This document shows, piece after piece, positions 19,422 to 27,993 of a stretch of DNA of 64,000 bases. The position numbers and the translations under genes are program-made. The DNA lies in NCBI RefSeq assembly GCF_000230835.1, contig NZ_CM001240.1, positions 4,614,779 through 4,678,778 of the forward strand, given 5' to 3'. The notes under the pieces were generated by a model. The model made no database searches and had not been told where the DNA came from. It worked only from the letters and a program-made list of their open reading frames with translations. The stretch's first letter is position 1, and each line of letters starts with the position of its first letter. This stretch comes from Clostridium sp. DL-VIII (lineage in GTDB: Bacteria; Bacillota; Clostridia; Clostridiales; Clostridiaceae).

Positions 19422-19445
19422 TTATTTGCAGGATTTATAAATCAT
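19422..19445 (-). other. Seven-codon open frame behind a strong Shine-Dalgarno
   Basis: On the minus strand AAGGAGGAGATATTTA is followed by ATG and only seven codons (MIYKSCK) before TAA. It sits between the DeoR gene end and the glycyl radical enzyme promoter. It could be a leader peptide or the 5' remnant of a deleted gene. No structure typical of amino-acid attenuation is evident. The RBS is one of the best in the window, which is why it is recorded. Confidence 0.3.
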
Positions 19446-19514
19446 TAAATATCTCCTCCTTCAACATACATTGAATTTCTTTTTTAATATGTACACTAAA
19501 ATTCATTTATTGTA

Positions 19515-20267
19515 TTATTCTATACTTACCATTTGGACCTGTACTTTTTCTTTCCTTAAACTTTCCAAAACATCTTCTGGAATATTAGTATCAGTTAGGA
19601 CATAATCTACTTCATCTGTTCTAAACTGAGATACTACTCCTCGTTCGGAAAACTTTGAAGATACTGTTAATATTACAATTTTATCAGCACTTTCAGCCAT
19701 AGCTTTTACAGTTTCTGTACGCATTAAATTTTTTCCTGTAAACCCTATTTTAGAATTATAGCCATCGGTTCCAACAAATAATTTATCTACAAAAAAATCT
19801 TTTACTGATTTTCTAGTAAGAGGTCCCACCACAACCTGAGATTCTGGTTGATAATCTCCTCCCAATAATACTACTTTTGCATTTCCTTCTCTAATATATG
19901 AGGCTATAAAAGTAGAATTAGTAATAATGGTTATATCTTTTTTATTATATGCAAGTTCTTCTGCAAGTAAGGCACACGATGAACCAGATTCAATCATAAT
20001 TGTTTCCCCATCGCTTACAAGTTCACTTGCTAAATGTGCTATTTTCCTTTTTATATCATAATTAAAAGCTAGTCTGCTGTTTATATCATCACTTGAGGTC
20101 ATGACAGCATATCCGTGCTCACGTTTTAGCAATCCTTTTTCTTCTAATGCTCCAAGATCTTTTCTTATCGTAACTTGAGACACCTTTAAAAGTTCTGCTA
20201 ACTTACTGACTTCTATACGTTTATTTTCATTCACAATTTCAAGAAGCTTTGTGTATCTATTTATCAT
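19515..20267 (-). CDS. DeoR family transcriptional regulator of the glycyl radical enzyme locus
   Basis: A 250-residue regulator. N-terminal DeoR HTH (residues 1-55: VSKLAELLKVSQVTIRKDLG then EKGLLKREHGYAV), C-terminal DeoRC sugar-phosphate-binding domain with IESGSSCALLAEEL, ITNSTFIASYI, LLGGDYQPESQVVVGPL and GTDGYNSKIGFTG, where the family binds a phosphorylated sugar or derivative. RBS GGAGGTTG precedes the start. It lies between, and divergent from, the activase gene, and upstream of the enzyme gene on the same strand. Palindromes built from TTTGAAAT are found before both target genes. A phosphorylated carbohydrate as inducer is a family-level inference. Confidence 0.9.
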   Translation of the reverse strand: MINRYTKLLEIVNENKRIEVSKLAELLKVSQVTIRKDLGALEEKGLLKREHGYAVMTSSDDINSRLAFNYDIKRKIAHLASELVSDGETIMIESGSSCALLAEELAYNKKDITIITNSTFIASYIREGNAKVVLLGGDYQPESQVVVGPLTRKSVKDFFVDKLFVGTDGYNSKIGFTGKNLMRTETVKAMAESADKIVILTVSSKFSERGVVSQFRTDEVDYVLTDTNIPEDVLESLRKEKVQVQMVSIE

Positions 20268-20411
20268 AGCAACCTCCTATCTATTAAATCTAATGGAATT
20301 ATAACACAAACTATTTACAAAATAAACTAATCATATTTCGAATAAAAGTAGCCTTATTCTATTAATGTTTATCTAATCATCTAAATGGCTTTATTATAGC
20401 AATTATGATTT

Positions 20412-20437
20412 GTTCGAAATAAAATCTTATTTCAAAC
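20412..20437. promoter_or_regulatory. Operator-like palindrome in the DeoR/activase intergenic region
   Basis: Arms GTTCGAAATAA (20412-20422) and TTATTTCAAAC (20427-20437), 10 of 11 positions complementary, 4-base centre. It holds the same TTTGAAAT half site as the palindromes before the enzyme gene. Lies 80 bases before the activase start. Confidence 0.6.
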
Positions 20438-20515
20438 GTAACTTTATCTTTACACTTAAAATTTTTCGTGTTAACATTAATTCATAAAATGTATTAATAA
20501 ATGGAGATGATTAAT

Positions 20516-21415
20516 ATGAAGGATTTAAAAGCTTGCATTTTTAACATTCAGAAGTATAGTATACATGACGGCCCTGGAATTAGAACCGTAGTATTTTTTA
20601 AAGGCTGCCCATTAAGGTGTTCATGGTGCTCAAATCCAGAATCTCAAGATTCTAAAATACAAATTATCTGGGATAAAAGCAAGTGTATAAAATGTCTTCA
20701 TTGCATAGATATTTGTCCTCAAAAAATTATCTCTTTATCTGATAATAATATAGAAGTTCGTTCGAAGAAATGTGATGATTGTTTAAAATGTGTAAATTCT
20801 TGCCATAATAAAGCTCTTTCAGTAGAAGGTGAACTCCTAACTCTTGACCAAATTATGAAAGAAGTTATGAAAGACGAGGTATTTTATGAAGAATCCAATG
20901 GTGGTGTTACATTGTCTGGCGGTGAAGTATTTATGCAGCATGAAGTTGCATCTAAGCTTTTAAAACTTTTAAAAGAGAAAAATATACACACAGCAATTGA
21001 AACCACTGGATATATTTCAAACAAAGTATTCTCGCAATTTATAAACAATGTTGATTTATTGTTATTTGACGTAAAGCATTATGACAGAGATAAACATTTT
21101 AAAGCTACAAATGTTTACAATGATATAATCATAGAAAATTTAAAGTATGCAATAAAAAGTAGGAAAGATGTTATCATACGTATTCCTGTTATTCCAAATA
21201 TAAATTATAGTTTAGAAGATGCTGAAGGATTTTGTAAACTACTTAAATCTATTAACGCTGAAAAAATAAACCTGCTTCCGTTTCATCAATTTGGCCAAAA
21301 AAAATACACACTTTTAAATAAGCCTTATGCTTTCAGTAATATAAAGCAGCTTCATGAAGAAGATTTATTTGAATATAAAAATATATTCATTGAAAATGGA
21401 TTTGTACTAATATAA
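20516..21415 (+). CDS. Glycyl radical enzyme activating enzyme (radical SAM, two extra ferredoxin clusters)
   Basis: About 299 residues. Radical SAM motif CxxxCxxC in GCPLRCSWCSNPE near residue 35, which holds the SAM-cleaving [4Fe-4S] cluster; then a ferredoxin-like insert with CIKCLHCIDICPQK and CDDCLKCVNSCHNK (eight Cys, two more clusters), as in activases of GCVE-type enzymes (PflC/YjjW, HpdA, CutD classes). Downstream NGGVTLSGGEVFMQ and LLFDVKHYD are family motifs. It takes a hydrogen from Gly777 of the partner enzyme. Start at 20516 is chosen because GGAG lies nine bases upstream; an ATG at 20501 precedes the RBS. Divergent from the DeoR gene. Confidence 0.93.
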   Translation: MKDLKACIFNIQKYSIHDGPGIRTVVFFKGCPLRCSWCSNPESQDSKIQIIWDKSKCIKCLHCIDICPQKIISLSDNNIEVRSKKCDDCLKCVNSCHNKALSVEGELLTLDQIMKEVMKDEVFYEESNGGVTLSGGEVFMQHEVASKLLKLLKEKNIHTAIETTGYISNKVFSQFINNVDLLLFDVKHYDRDKHFKATNVYNDIIIENLKYAIKSRKDVIIRIPVIPNINYSLEDAEGFCKLLKSINAEKINLLPFHQFGQKKYTLLNKPYAFSNIKQLHEEDLFEYKNIFIENGFVLI

Positions 21416-21486
21416 AATCCAATCTTCAATAAGCCCTTGATATTTATAAAAATTTTGTATCCTTCGGTTTTTAGTCTTTAACTATA

Positions 21487-22338
21487 TTATAAAATATTTT
21501 TATCCTTTAATATATTCTTGGCTATCTGTTCTGCCAATACACCAGTTGCATTATCCTTTCCTTCAATATTAACAGCAAAAAAGAAAACATCATTATCTCT
21601 TTCAACATAACCAATAAACCACCCATTTATGCTTTTATTTCCATCCGTACCCGAACCTGTCTTACCTGAAAGCACTATTCCATTTTGCTCCGAAATCTTT
21701 AAAACTTTCTTAACAATATCTATATTTTTCCGTGAAAATGGTAATTTATAATCATACATATTTCTCAAAAGTTCAACTTGCTTCCTTGGTGAAATCTTCA
21801 AAGAAGACTGCAGCCAAAATTTTGTTAGGCCACCAGATATATCTTTATTTCCATAATCAATTTTAGAAAGATATTCCTGCATCCTTTCTTCTCCAACTTT
21901 TGATGCTACTTCTTGAAAATACCACACAACAGAATTAGCAACTGCACTTGATAGAGTTTGATCTTTATTCCATTCCTCTATAGCATACTTTGTCCCATTC
22001 CATTTAAAAATAGTATTTTCGTCCTGCAAAACATTAGTATCAAGACCAATTAATGCATTAACAATCTTAAAGGTAGAACATGGTGATATTTCCTTTTCAC
22101 TTTTTGCCTCATTGTAAATTAAATACTTATTTTGATTTTTATCATATAAAACAAAACATCCATCATATCCAGAGAAATATTTACTTAAATCTTCATTTAA
22201 AACTTTTTCACTATTTTCATCATTTTTCTCCACATATATCATAGATGAATTAGAACTATTTTTATTTGTATTACTCCAAACAATCCATAAAATTAATGGT
22301 AAAAAAATAATTCCTAAAAAAACTAACTTTTTAAACAT
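21487..22338 (-). CDS. Class D beta-lactamase-like protein, membrane-anchored or exported
   Basis: A 283-residue penicillin-interacting enzyme. N-terminal hydrophobic helix 4-21 (signal anchor or signal peptide). Class D motifs in order: S88-T-F-K91 (nucleophile and carbamylated Lys), S136-V-V (SxV), Y162-G-N, K226-T-G, and WFIGY. Loop 'LQSSLKISPRKQVELL' matches the class D Trp-omega loop region. All catalytic residues are present, so hydrolysis of beta-lactams is plausible, as for the intrinsic clostridial class D enzymes; the C-terminal sensor of BlaR1 has the same fold, but there are no BlaR1 TM/peptidase domains here. No BlaI/BlaR genes nearby. RBS GGGGAAG. Upstream of it on the same strand is a TPR gene. 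Confidence 0.88.
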   Translation of the reverse strand: MFKKLVFLGIIFLPLILWIVWSNTNKNSSNSSMIYVEKNDENSEKVLNEDLSKYFSGYDGCFVLYDKNQNKYLIYNEAKSEKEISPCSTFKIVNALIGLDTNVLQDENTIFKWNGTKYAIEEWNKDQTLSSAVANSVVWYFQEVASKVGEERMQEYLSKIDYGNKDISGGLTKFWLQSSLKISPRKQVELLRNMYDYKLPFSRKNIDIVKKVLKISEQNGIVLSGKTGSGTDGNKSINGWFIGYVERDNDVFFFAVNIEGKDNATGVLAEQIAKNILKDKNIL

Positions 22339-22400
22339 TGTCTTCCCCTATTTCTTTCAAAATACTTCAAATTTATCTACTATAAATTAATCTCTTCCTC

Positions 22401-23129
22401 CTAAGACATAATATTTATAAAATCCTTTTCATTTTTTATAAACTCAAATTCTTCACATTTGGCCACAAAATTTTTGCATTCATTACTTATTTTAATCGCT
22501 TTATCCAAATATTCTATGCACTCATTTTTCAAGTTCAAGCTCGCATATATTCTGCTTTTAGTAAAATAAGCTAGACTTAAGTTTGATTTATCCTCACAAC
22601 TTAATTTTACTGATTTATCACATAATTCTAATGCCTCGTGATACATTTTCTTTTTCAGAAAAATTATTGCTTTGTTTAAATACACTCTATGACTTTCCAT
22701 TGATAACTCAATAACCTTATTGTAGCAGATTTCTGCTTCATCATATTGATGTAGTTCAGCTAATGCAAAACCTTTTCTAAAATATGCCTCTGCACAATTA
22801 TTTTCTATTTCTATAGCTAAATTACAGCAATCTATTGCTTCCTCAAATCTTTTAGGATTAATTGAACTAAGTATTGATGCCTTTTCACAATAAAAATCTT
22901 CATTATCAGGTTGTAAATATATTAATCTATCTATACATTCTAATGCCTGTTCAAATTCTTTTAAAGTAATATGTCCAATCATCTTATTCCAATAAATCTT
23001 TGCTTTTGTATCATCTATTTTATTAATTTTGTCGTATATTCTTATAGCTTGTTGAACTTTTCCATCTGTTAATAATGCATTTGCTTTTGTTTCAAGAATA
23101 CTTATTATTAATCTTTTAAAAATGTTCAC
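22401..23129 (-). CDS. Tetratricopeptide repeat protein
   Basis: A 242-residue all-helical protein with about five to six TPR units (for example AKIYWNKMIGHITLKEFEQA, AEAYFRKGFALAELHQYDEA, HRVYLNKAIIFLKKKMYHEA). The first 20 residues are amphipathic and weakly hydrophobic; no clear signal peptide. TPRs bind partner proteins; no enzymatic domain is attached. It starts at GTG (23129) with AAGGAG eleven bases upstream. It precedes the beta-lactamase gene by 62 bases on the same strand and may share its transcript. Role unknown. Confidence 0.8.
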   Translation of the reverse strand: MNIFKRLIISILETKANALLTDGKVQQAIRIYDKINKIDDTKAKIYWNKMIGHITLKEFEQALECIDRLIYLQPDNEDFYCEKASILSSINPKRFEEAIDCCNLAIEIENNCAEAYFRKGFALAELHQYDEAEICYNKVIELSMESHRVYLNKAIIFLKKKMYHEALELCDKSVKLSCEDKSNLSLAYFTKSRIYASLNLKNECIEYLDKAIKISNECKNFVAKCEEFEFIKNEKDFINIMS

Positions 23130-23250
23130 AATTTGCTAACTCCTTTTATTTATATTAATTCTCCTATATATTGTATAAATACTCCGATTATGATATAATT
23201 CTAAAATTATTAGATTATAAAAATTCTTTAGTTTTAAGGAGGAAATTTTA

Positions 23251-23949
23251 ATGAATACCGCTTCTGAGTTAAAAAAGCAAGCTAAAAATCAATTACGAAA
23301 TAGATGGGGACTAGCTATTGGTGGGTTCTTTATTTCTATTATTTTCTTCCCAGCAATTTTAGCTGCAATTAATTTTTTTGCTGATACTAGCAGTTCTTTA
23401 TTTATAAAAGCAATTGTTAATATAATTACACTATCTATTAATATTATCCTATTTATAGGAACCTTAAACCTTTCATTAAACTATGCAAAAATTGAAAATA
23501 TACCTTTATTAGATGACATATTTTCAGGCTTTAGTGTTTTTTTTAAGGCATTAATAATTTATATTATAATAACCATATGTATAGCTATAGGTCTTATTTT
23601 ATTAATAATACCAGGTATTATAATAGCATTAATATTTTCTCAGTCATTATACATTTTAATGGATGATAAGAGCAAATCAATTATTGACTGTTTAAAGGAA
23701 AGTGCAAATATGATGAAGGGGCATAAGTTGGAATTTTTTATGCTTTCAGTAAGTTTTCTTGGATGGATTGCATTAATTATACTGCCATTATTCATATTAA
23801 TATTATTCCCATTACCAATTTACTTTCTTTTAGTGTATATTTTACTATTATTGATAGGATTATCATTATTTCTTCCATATCTAAATGTAACTTTTGCTAT
23901 TTTTTATCTAAGTGTAAAAAGATATTACTATGACGCTAGAGAAAACTAA
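23251..23949 (+). CDS. DUF975 family integral membrane protein
   Basis: A 232-residue protein with about six hydrophobic helices. The N-terminus LKKQAKNQLRNRWGLAIGGF is the DUF975 signature (A-K-L-x-RWG-A). Function of the family is not known. RBS AAGGAGG seven bases before the ATG. Divergent from the TPR gene, 120 bases apart. Confidence 0.8.
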   Translation: MNTASELKKQAKNQLRNRWGLAIGGFFISIIFFPAILAAINFFADTSSSLFIKAIVNIITLSINIILFIGTLNLSLNYAKIENIPLLDDIFSGFSVFFKALIIYIIITICIAIGLILLIIPGIIIALIFSQSLYILMDDKSKSIIDCLKESANMMKGHKLEFFMLSVSFLGWIALIILPLFILILFPLPIYFLLVYILLLLIGLSLFLPYLNVTFAIFYLSVKRYYYDAREN

Positions 23950-24447
23950 ATATCTATTTTATATTTAAAGAGAAAAAGAATGGTTTACTAGAGTGTAATA
24001 AATTATTCTAAATACCGGTTAGTAATCATTTAATAATGGATAAATATTTTTTAATTATCTGATACTTATATATTGCAGTGGAATTATGACAGTATTGTAA
24101 CACGCTTTAAGAATTCAATATTTTAGTGATCATGATATGACGTTAAGATAAAAGGCAATGAACAATTATTATTTAATGTTCATTGCCTTTTGTCTTAGCT
24201 ATATCTTTATTTCATAAGGAGTGTATATTGCTCAAAGCCAAATTCCATAATAATGAAATCATTACTTTTATTTCAACATGAATTAATTATAACATATCCT
24301 ATTTACTTATACAAATTTTATTTTGTATAATTCTAAAATTTCAACTTAAACTAATTCTGTGCACTTTAATTAATAATGCTATTTAATTAAAATAATAAAC
24401 ACTAATTTCTTGGGTCTAAACTTTTATTTTAAAATAAGGAGAGTACA
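23950..24447. other. Intergenic region holding an orphan terminator
   Basis: About 500 bases without a convincing gene. A strong terminator (24151-24194) lies 200 bases after the DUF975 stop, so the transcript has either a long 3' UTR or there is a separate short RNA before it. After the terminator, ATAAGGAG near 24217 is followed by a TTG-started 17-codon frame only, which is too weak to call. Confidence 0.4.
24151..24194 (+). terminator. Strong intrinsic terminator far from the preceding gene
   Basis: Perfect 14-bp arms AAAGGCAATGAACA (24151-24164) and TGTTCATTGCCTTT (24177-24190), then TTGTCTT. Lies 200 bases after the DUF975 gene. Confidence 0.8.
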
Positions 24448-25494
24448 ATGAAACTATTAAAAAAAATTTCTCTATTTCTTGCATTTTTGTTTATTACATC
24501 CATATTACAGCAAATACGTCCTATAAATTTTAATAGCATTTCATCAATAAATAATATAGATCCGCCTATAAGAGCCAGCGTGCTAATAAGCGACTTCAAT
24601 ATTTATATAACTTCACTTATAGTAGATAATATGAAAAAGGTTGAGTTAGAAAATCCTGAGACAATTCATTATACTTTTTTTGATTGCAAAGGAAGTCAAG
24701 ATATACAAAATAAACAAGTAAATTCTATTCTCAGATCAAAAGAGGCTGACATTTTAATAATAGATATGGTAAATATAAATTCTACTAAATATGTTATTGA
24801 CAGAATTAAAGAAAGTAATATTCCTGTGATGTTTTTTGGTAATGGTGAATTAACCCCTGTTATGTCTTACACTAAATCTTGTTTAGTAATTATAAATCCA
24901 TCAGAAGGTGGTGTTTTACAAGGGCAAATTCTTGTTGATGCATGGAATAAAAATAAATCATATATTGATAAAAATAATGATAATATACTACAATATGTTA
25001 TGCTAGAAGGCTCCCTAAATAATATGTACGCAGTTGCACGTTCAAAATATTCTATTCAAACAATTAATGAAAATAATATAAAAACCGAAGACATATCTAC
25101 AAAGATCTGTGATTGGAAAGAGGAAGAAGCCATGAACACTGTTAATTCACTACTCTTAAAATATGATAATAGAATTGAAGCAATTATCTCTAATGATGAT
25201 ACCATGGCTATAGGTGCCATTACGGCTTTGCAAAGAAATGGCTATAATATTAATAGGCAAAATGTGCTTGTTGTAGGATTTGATGGACGGAAAGAAGCTC
25301 AGGATCTAATACAAAAAGGTGTAATGACAGGCACTGTGCTTGTAAATCCATATGATTGGGCTAAAGATGTTTATTTTATCGGAATGAATTTAATTTATAA
25401 TAGAAATCTTATTGAAAATACAAATTGCACAATTGATTATACACAGAAACTATTAACTATACCATATGGAGGTGTAGTTGAAAATTTAAATTAA
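24448..25494 (+). CDS. Orphan galactose/glucose-binding-protein-like (MglB-type) exported protein, paralogue 1
   Basis: A 348-residue periplasmic-binding-protein fold I protein with an uncleaved or Sec-type N-terminal hydrophobic segment (LKKISLFLAFLFITSILQQI) and no lipobox Cys. Compared from memory with E. coli MglB, the hinge and C-lobe motifs IISNDDTMAIGAITALQRNG and GFDGRKEAQDLIQKG are kept, but ligand residues differ: the Asp-Asn-Phe of the first loop is replaced (FNIYIT), FFNKEP is FFGNGE, and the His/Asp before the conserved Arg are changed. So it probably binds something other than galactose, or acts as a sensor protein. No ABC permease or ATPase gene accompanies it. RBS AAGGAG. A close paralogue lies at 28911. 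Confidence 0.85.
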   Translation: MKLLKKISLFLAFLFITSILQQIRPINFNSISSINNIDPPIRASVLISDFNIYITSLIVDNMKKVELENPETIHYTFFDCKGSQDIQNKQVNSILRSKEADILIIDMVNINSTKYVIDRIKESNIPVMFFGNGELTPVMSYTKSCLVIINPSEGGVLQGQILVDAWNKNKSYIDKNNDNILQYVMLEGSLNNMYAVARSKYSIQTINENNIKTEDISTKICDWKEEEAMNTVNSLLLKYDNRIEAIISNDDTMAIGAITALQRNGYNINRQNVLVVGFDGRKEAQDLIQKGVMTGTVLVNPYDWAKDVYFIGMNLIYNRNLIENTNCTIDYTQKLLTIPYGGVVENLN

Positions 25495-25502
25495 TTATTA
25501 AT

Positions 25503-25549
25503 AAAAAAAGCTTCATAAGCTTTTAATATAAAGCTTATGAAGCTTTTTT
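25503..25549. terminator. Bidirectional terminator of paralogue 1, overlapping the end of a small convergent gene
   Basis: Near-perfect long hairpin AAAAAAGCTTCATAAGCTTT / AAAGCTTATGAAGCTTTTTT with A and T runs on both sides. The stop codon and last codons of the small gene on the minus strand lie inside its right arm. Confidence 0.85.
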
Positions 25550-25732
25550 CAATTCCATTTCCTTGTTAACAGTGCTTTCATTACTAGAAGTATTTTCTTC
25601 AACTCTTGTAATATATTTAATTAAATTCATATAGTCAGCTGAACCTGCATTTGCCTCTGAAACTACTCCTGCTAATAAAACTGCCTTTTTAAAAGCCTTT
25701 AAATTAAATACCTCTTTAATAAATTTAATCAT
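25535..25732 (-). CDS. Small protein of unknown function (65 aa)
   Basis: A 65-residue open frame with a strong RBS (AAGGAGATGATTTA before ATG), which is the main reason to believe it. The N-terminal half is basic and amphipathic (FIKEVFNLKAFKKAVLLAGV), followed by an AxAGSAD segment and a polar Glu/Ser/Asn-rich tail. It could be a small membrane-associated or secreted peptide; the A-N-A-G-S stretch looks like a possible cleavage site but no processing or export gene is near. Its 3' end forms part of the terminator shared with the convergent binding-protein gene. Not recognised. Confidence 0.6.
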   Translation of the reverse strand: MIKFIKEVFNLKAFKKAVLLAGVVSEANAGSADYMNLIKYITRVEENTSSNESTVNKEMELKKAS

Positions 25733-25740
25733 TAAATCAT

Positions 25741-26022
25741 CTCCTTAAATTTTATGTTCTTATAATACCCTTTTTTTACACATAATAAAAGGAATTTATT
25801 TACAGAAATCGTTTAATTTTATTAATAAATTGTTAATAAGTTGTTAACAATTTATTTTTCGTATTGAAACCTTTTACGAAAACGTATATAATTGATTGTT
25901 AATTATCAAACAAAGTCTTTTCATCTTAATATACTTCAAAATTTACTATTTTATTAATTTATTTATAAAAAAGCGTTGATAGCCATATTTCTAGCTAACA
26001 ACACTTTCTGTAATAGAGCATT
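25741..26022. other. Intergenic region with terminator of the hydrolase gene
   Basis: Apart from the terminator at 25966-26003 the stretch is AT-rich with a run of Ts and TTAATAAATTGTTAATAAGTTG repeats-like composition. It must hold the promoter of the 65-residue gene. No gene seen. Confidence 0.4.
25966..26003 (-). terminator. Terminator of the isochorismatase-like/MFS operon
   Basis: GTTGTTAGC and GCTATCAAC arms (one mismatch) on the minus strand, followed by GCTTTTTTA, 20 bases after the hydrolase stop codon. Confidence 0.75.
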
Positions 26023-26607
26023 TTATTTTAACATTAATGCTGCTTCTTCGCTTGTTCTAATCTTACCCATCCTAGGAAAGATGTGCTTACAAACATAATC
26101 ATGTTCTTCCTTTGACATTGCTGCCATTGCATCTTCTACAAAAATTTGATTATACCCATGTTGGTATGCTTCTCTTGCTGTAGTATCTACTCCGATTCCA
26201 GTGGAAATACCACCTAATACTATAGTATCAATTCCTCGGCGTCTTAATTGCAAGTCTAGGTCTGTACCATAAAAAGCTCCCCATTGTCTTTTTGTAATAA
26301 TATGAGCATTCTTAGTATTTGCTATTTTAGGCACTAGAATATCCCAGCCTTCTGGATATTTCATTGCATTAACTTCTAAATCTGTCTTTGGTTTAACCAT
26401 ATCTTTTCCATCTGTAGTAGAAACTCTTACAAGAACTACAAATGCACCCTTTTCACTAAATGCATTAATTAATTTACTGGCATTTTCAACTACCTTCCCA
26501 CCACTATATGGTGCAAGTTCTCTGTTTACAATTCCATTTTGTAAATCTATTAGTACAAGAGCTGTTTTATCTGCTTTTAATAATTCATTTTCTGGTAACT
26601 TATTCAT
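26023..26607 (-). CDS. Isochorismatase-family hydrolase lacking the catalytic cysteine
   Basis: About 194 residues with the isochorismatase-like alpha/beta fold. Asp21 in [11 protein letters not shown] and the Lys of [13 protein letters not shown] near 104 are present. The third position of the usual Asp-Lys-Cys triad is Gly: the loop reads [16 protein letters not shown] where amidase members have Cys in place of the second Gly of TGIG. EntB- and PhzD-type isochorismatases, which cleave a vinyl ether, also have Gly here, so this is not a nicotinamidase-like amidase. The C-terminal [11 protein letters not shown] also resembles EntB-like members. Start at 26607 follows TAGGAG. Downstream of an MFS pump gene by 23 bases, so one operon. 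True substrate unknown. Confidence 0.85.
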   Translation of the reverse strand: MNKLPENELLKADKTALVLIDLQNGIVNRELAPYSGGKVVENASKLINAFSEKGAFVVLVRVSTTDGKDMVKPKTDLEVNAMKYPEGWDILVPKIANTKNAHIITKRQWGAFYGTDLDLQLRRRGIDTIVLGGISTGIGVDTTAREAYQHGYNQIFVEDAMAAMSKEEHDYVCKHIFPRMGKIRTSEEAALMLK

Positions 26608-26648
26608 TTTTTCTCTCCTACTCATTTTTATTTTTTATATGATAATTA

Positions 26649-27839
26649 TTAATTTAAACTAAGTTTTTTATACACATTAAAGTAAACCCATGCTGCATTT
26701 ATTAGCAGCAATGCGCTCGTAATAAAAAATACATATCTTATTCCTAAGTATGCTGCTACCTGTCCACCCAGAACTGAACCTCCAAATACTCCTAGATATC
26801 CCGCTGCCATGCTAAAGCCAAAAATTCTGCCAGTTATAGCATCTGGTGTTATTTTTTTTACTAAGATATTAACAGATGGACTAAGCCCTCCTGCCGCTAA
26901 TCCTAATACAAAACGGAGAAACATTAACTCCCAAGGATTTTTTACAAATGCCTGAGGTATAAAAATAATTCCAGCAACCACAAGAGCTATTAATATAACT
27001 TTATGTGCTCCTATCTTATCTGAAAGTTTGCCAAGTCTCGGAGCCGCTAGTATATTTGCTAAACCCGAAGCTGAAAATGTTATTCCAGCTAATAATGCAA
27101 CATGAGTGCTATTTTTAGATAACTGATCAACATATATTGTTACAATAGGCTCTACAGTGTATAATGCTACACTTAATATGAAGAAGGTCACAAACATTGT
27201 AATCGTCAAGTTCTTCTCTGGAACAGTTCTCCACACTTCTTTAAATGTAGATACTTTTTTATCTTCACGCTTAAATGATTCCTTTACAAATAAAGCAGTT
27301 GTGAGGAATGCAATAAACATTAATGCACTTGTTATGAAAAATACACTTTGCAAACCTACTGCTTCTTCCATGAAGCCCCCAAATGTTGGCCCAAGCAAAG
27401 AGCCTGCAATATTTGCTGTAGAAAGTGTACCTAAAGCATATCCAGCATGTTCATTATCAGTTTGTGTTGCAATTAGCGTAGTACATGCTGTGCTGTAACC
27501 TGTTATTACACCTTGCAGCAATCTTAATCCTATAAGTATGTATACATTTGGTGCAAATCCCATGCATCCAATTACTATTGACATCCCAAGGCTTGCTCTA
27601 AGTAACATTGGCTTTCGTCCAAATTTGTCTGCAGCCTGTCCCCAAATTGGAGAAAAAATTGCTGAAATAATAAATGTAATTCCAAAGGCAATCCCAGATA
27701 TTTGTGAAATCAAGGCAGTATCTCTAACACCAAGTTGTTGTATGTATAAAGGTAACACCGGAGCAATCTGGCTCATGCCTATACCCGTTACAAACATTCC
27801 AAACCAACAAAATATTAAATTTCTTTTCCACATCTTCAT
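26649..27839 (-). CDS. MFS multidrug efflux transporter (12 TM)
   Basis: A 396-residue major facilitator with about 12 hydrophobic helices. Loop 2-3 motif A GQAADKFGRKPMLLRA is canonical, and motif-C-like GxxxGPxxGG (GSLLGPTFGGFMEEAVG) in TM5 marks drug:H+ antiporters. A second motif A-like GKLSDKIGAHKV lies in the C-half. First gene of the operon with the isochorismatase-like hydrolase; a TetR-family gene is divergent, separated by about 330 bases with several inverted repeats. Likely exports a toxic aromatic or drug-like compound; the pairing with a hydrolase suggests that both act on the same compound. Confidence 0.9.
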   Translation of the reverse strand: MKMWKRNLIFCWFGMFVTGIGMSQIAPVLPLYIQQLGVRDTALISQISGIAFGITFIISAIFSPIWGQAADKFGRKPMLLRASLGMSIVIGCMGFAPNVYILIGLRLLQGVITGYSTACTTLIATQTDNEHAGYALGTLSTANIAGSLLGPTFGGFMEEAVGLQSVFFITSALMFIAFLTTALFVKESFKREDKKVSTFKEVWRTVPEKNLTITMFVTFFILSVALYTVEPIVTIYVDQLSKNSTHVALLAGITFSASGLANILAAPRLGKLSDKIGAHKVILIALVVAGIIFIPQAFVKNPWELMFLRFVLGLAAGGLSPSVNILVKKITPDAITGRIFGFSMAAGYLGVFGGSVLGGQVAAYLGIRYVFFITSALLLINAAWVYFNVYKKLSLN

Positions 27840-27993
27840 AAGTATATTTCATCCCATTTCTTTTAAAGTAATTATATAAAATTCTTCAAGAATCCTATTT
27901 CATTTTTTAATTGATATAGATATCTAATTTATAAATTGAACTTATATATAGAATAGTCACCTATATTGGTTAATTTTTTGTATACATATATCA

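Noticed and set aside
24217..24290. Leader peptide gene with TTG start after ATAAGGAG
   Set aside because: Only 17 codons, a rare start codon and no recognisable composition; the evidence is too thin.
27157..27879. Two 113-codon plus-strand frames opposite the MFS gene
   Set aside because: They mirror the antisense of conserved transporter helices and have no start signals.
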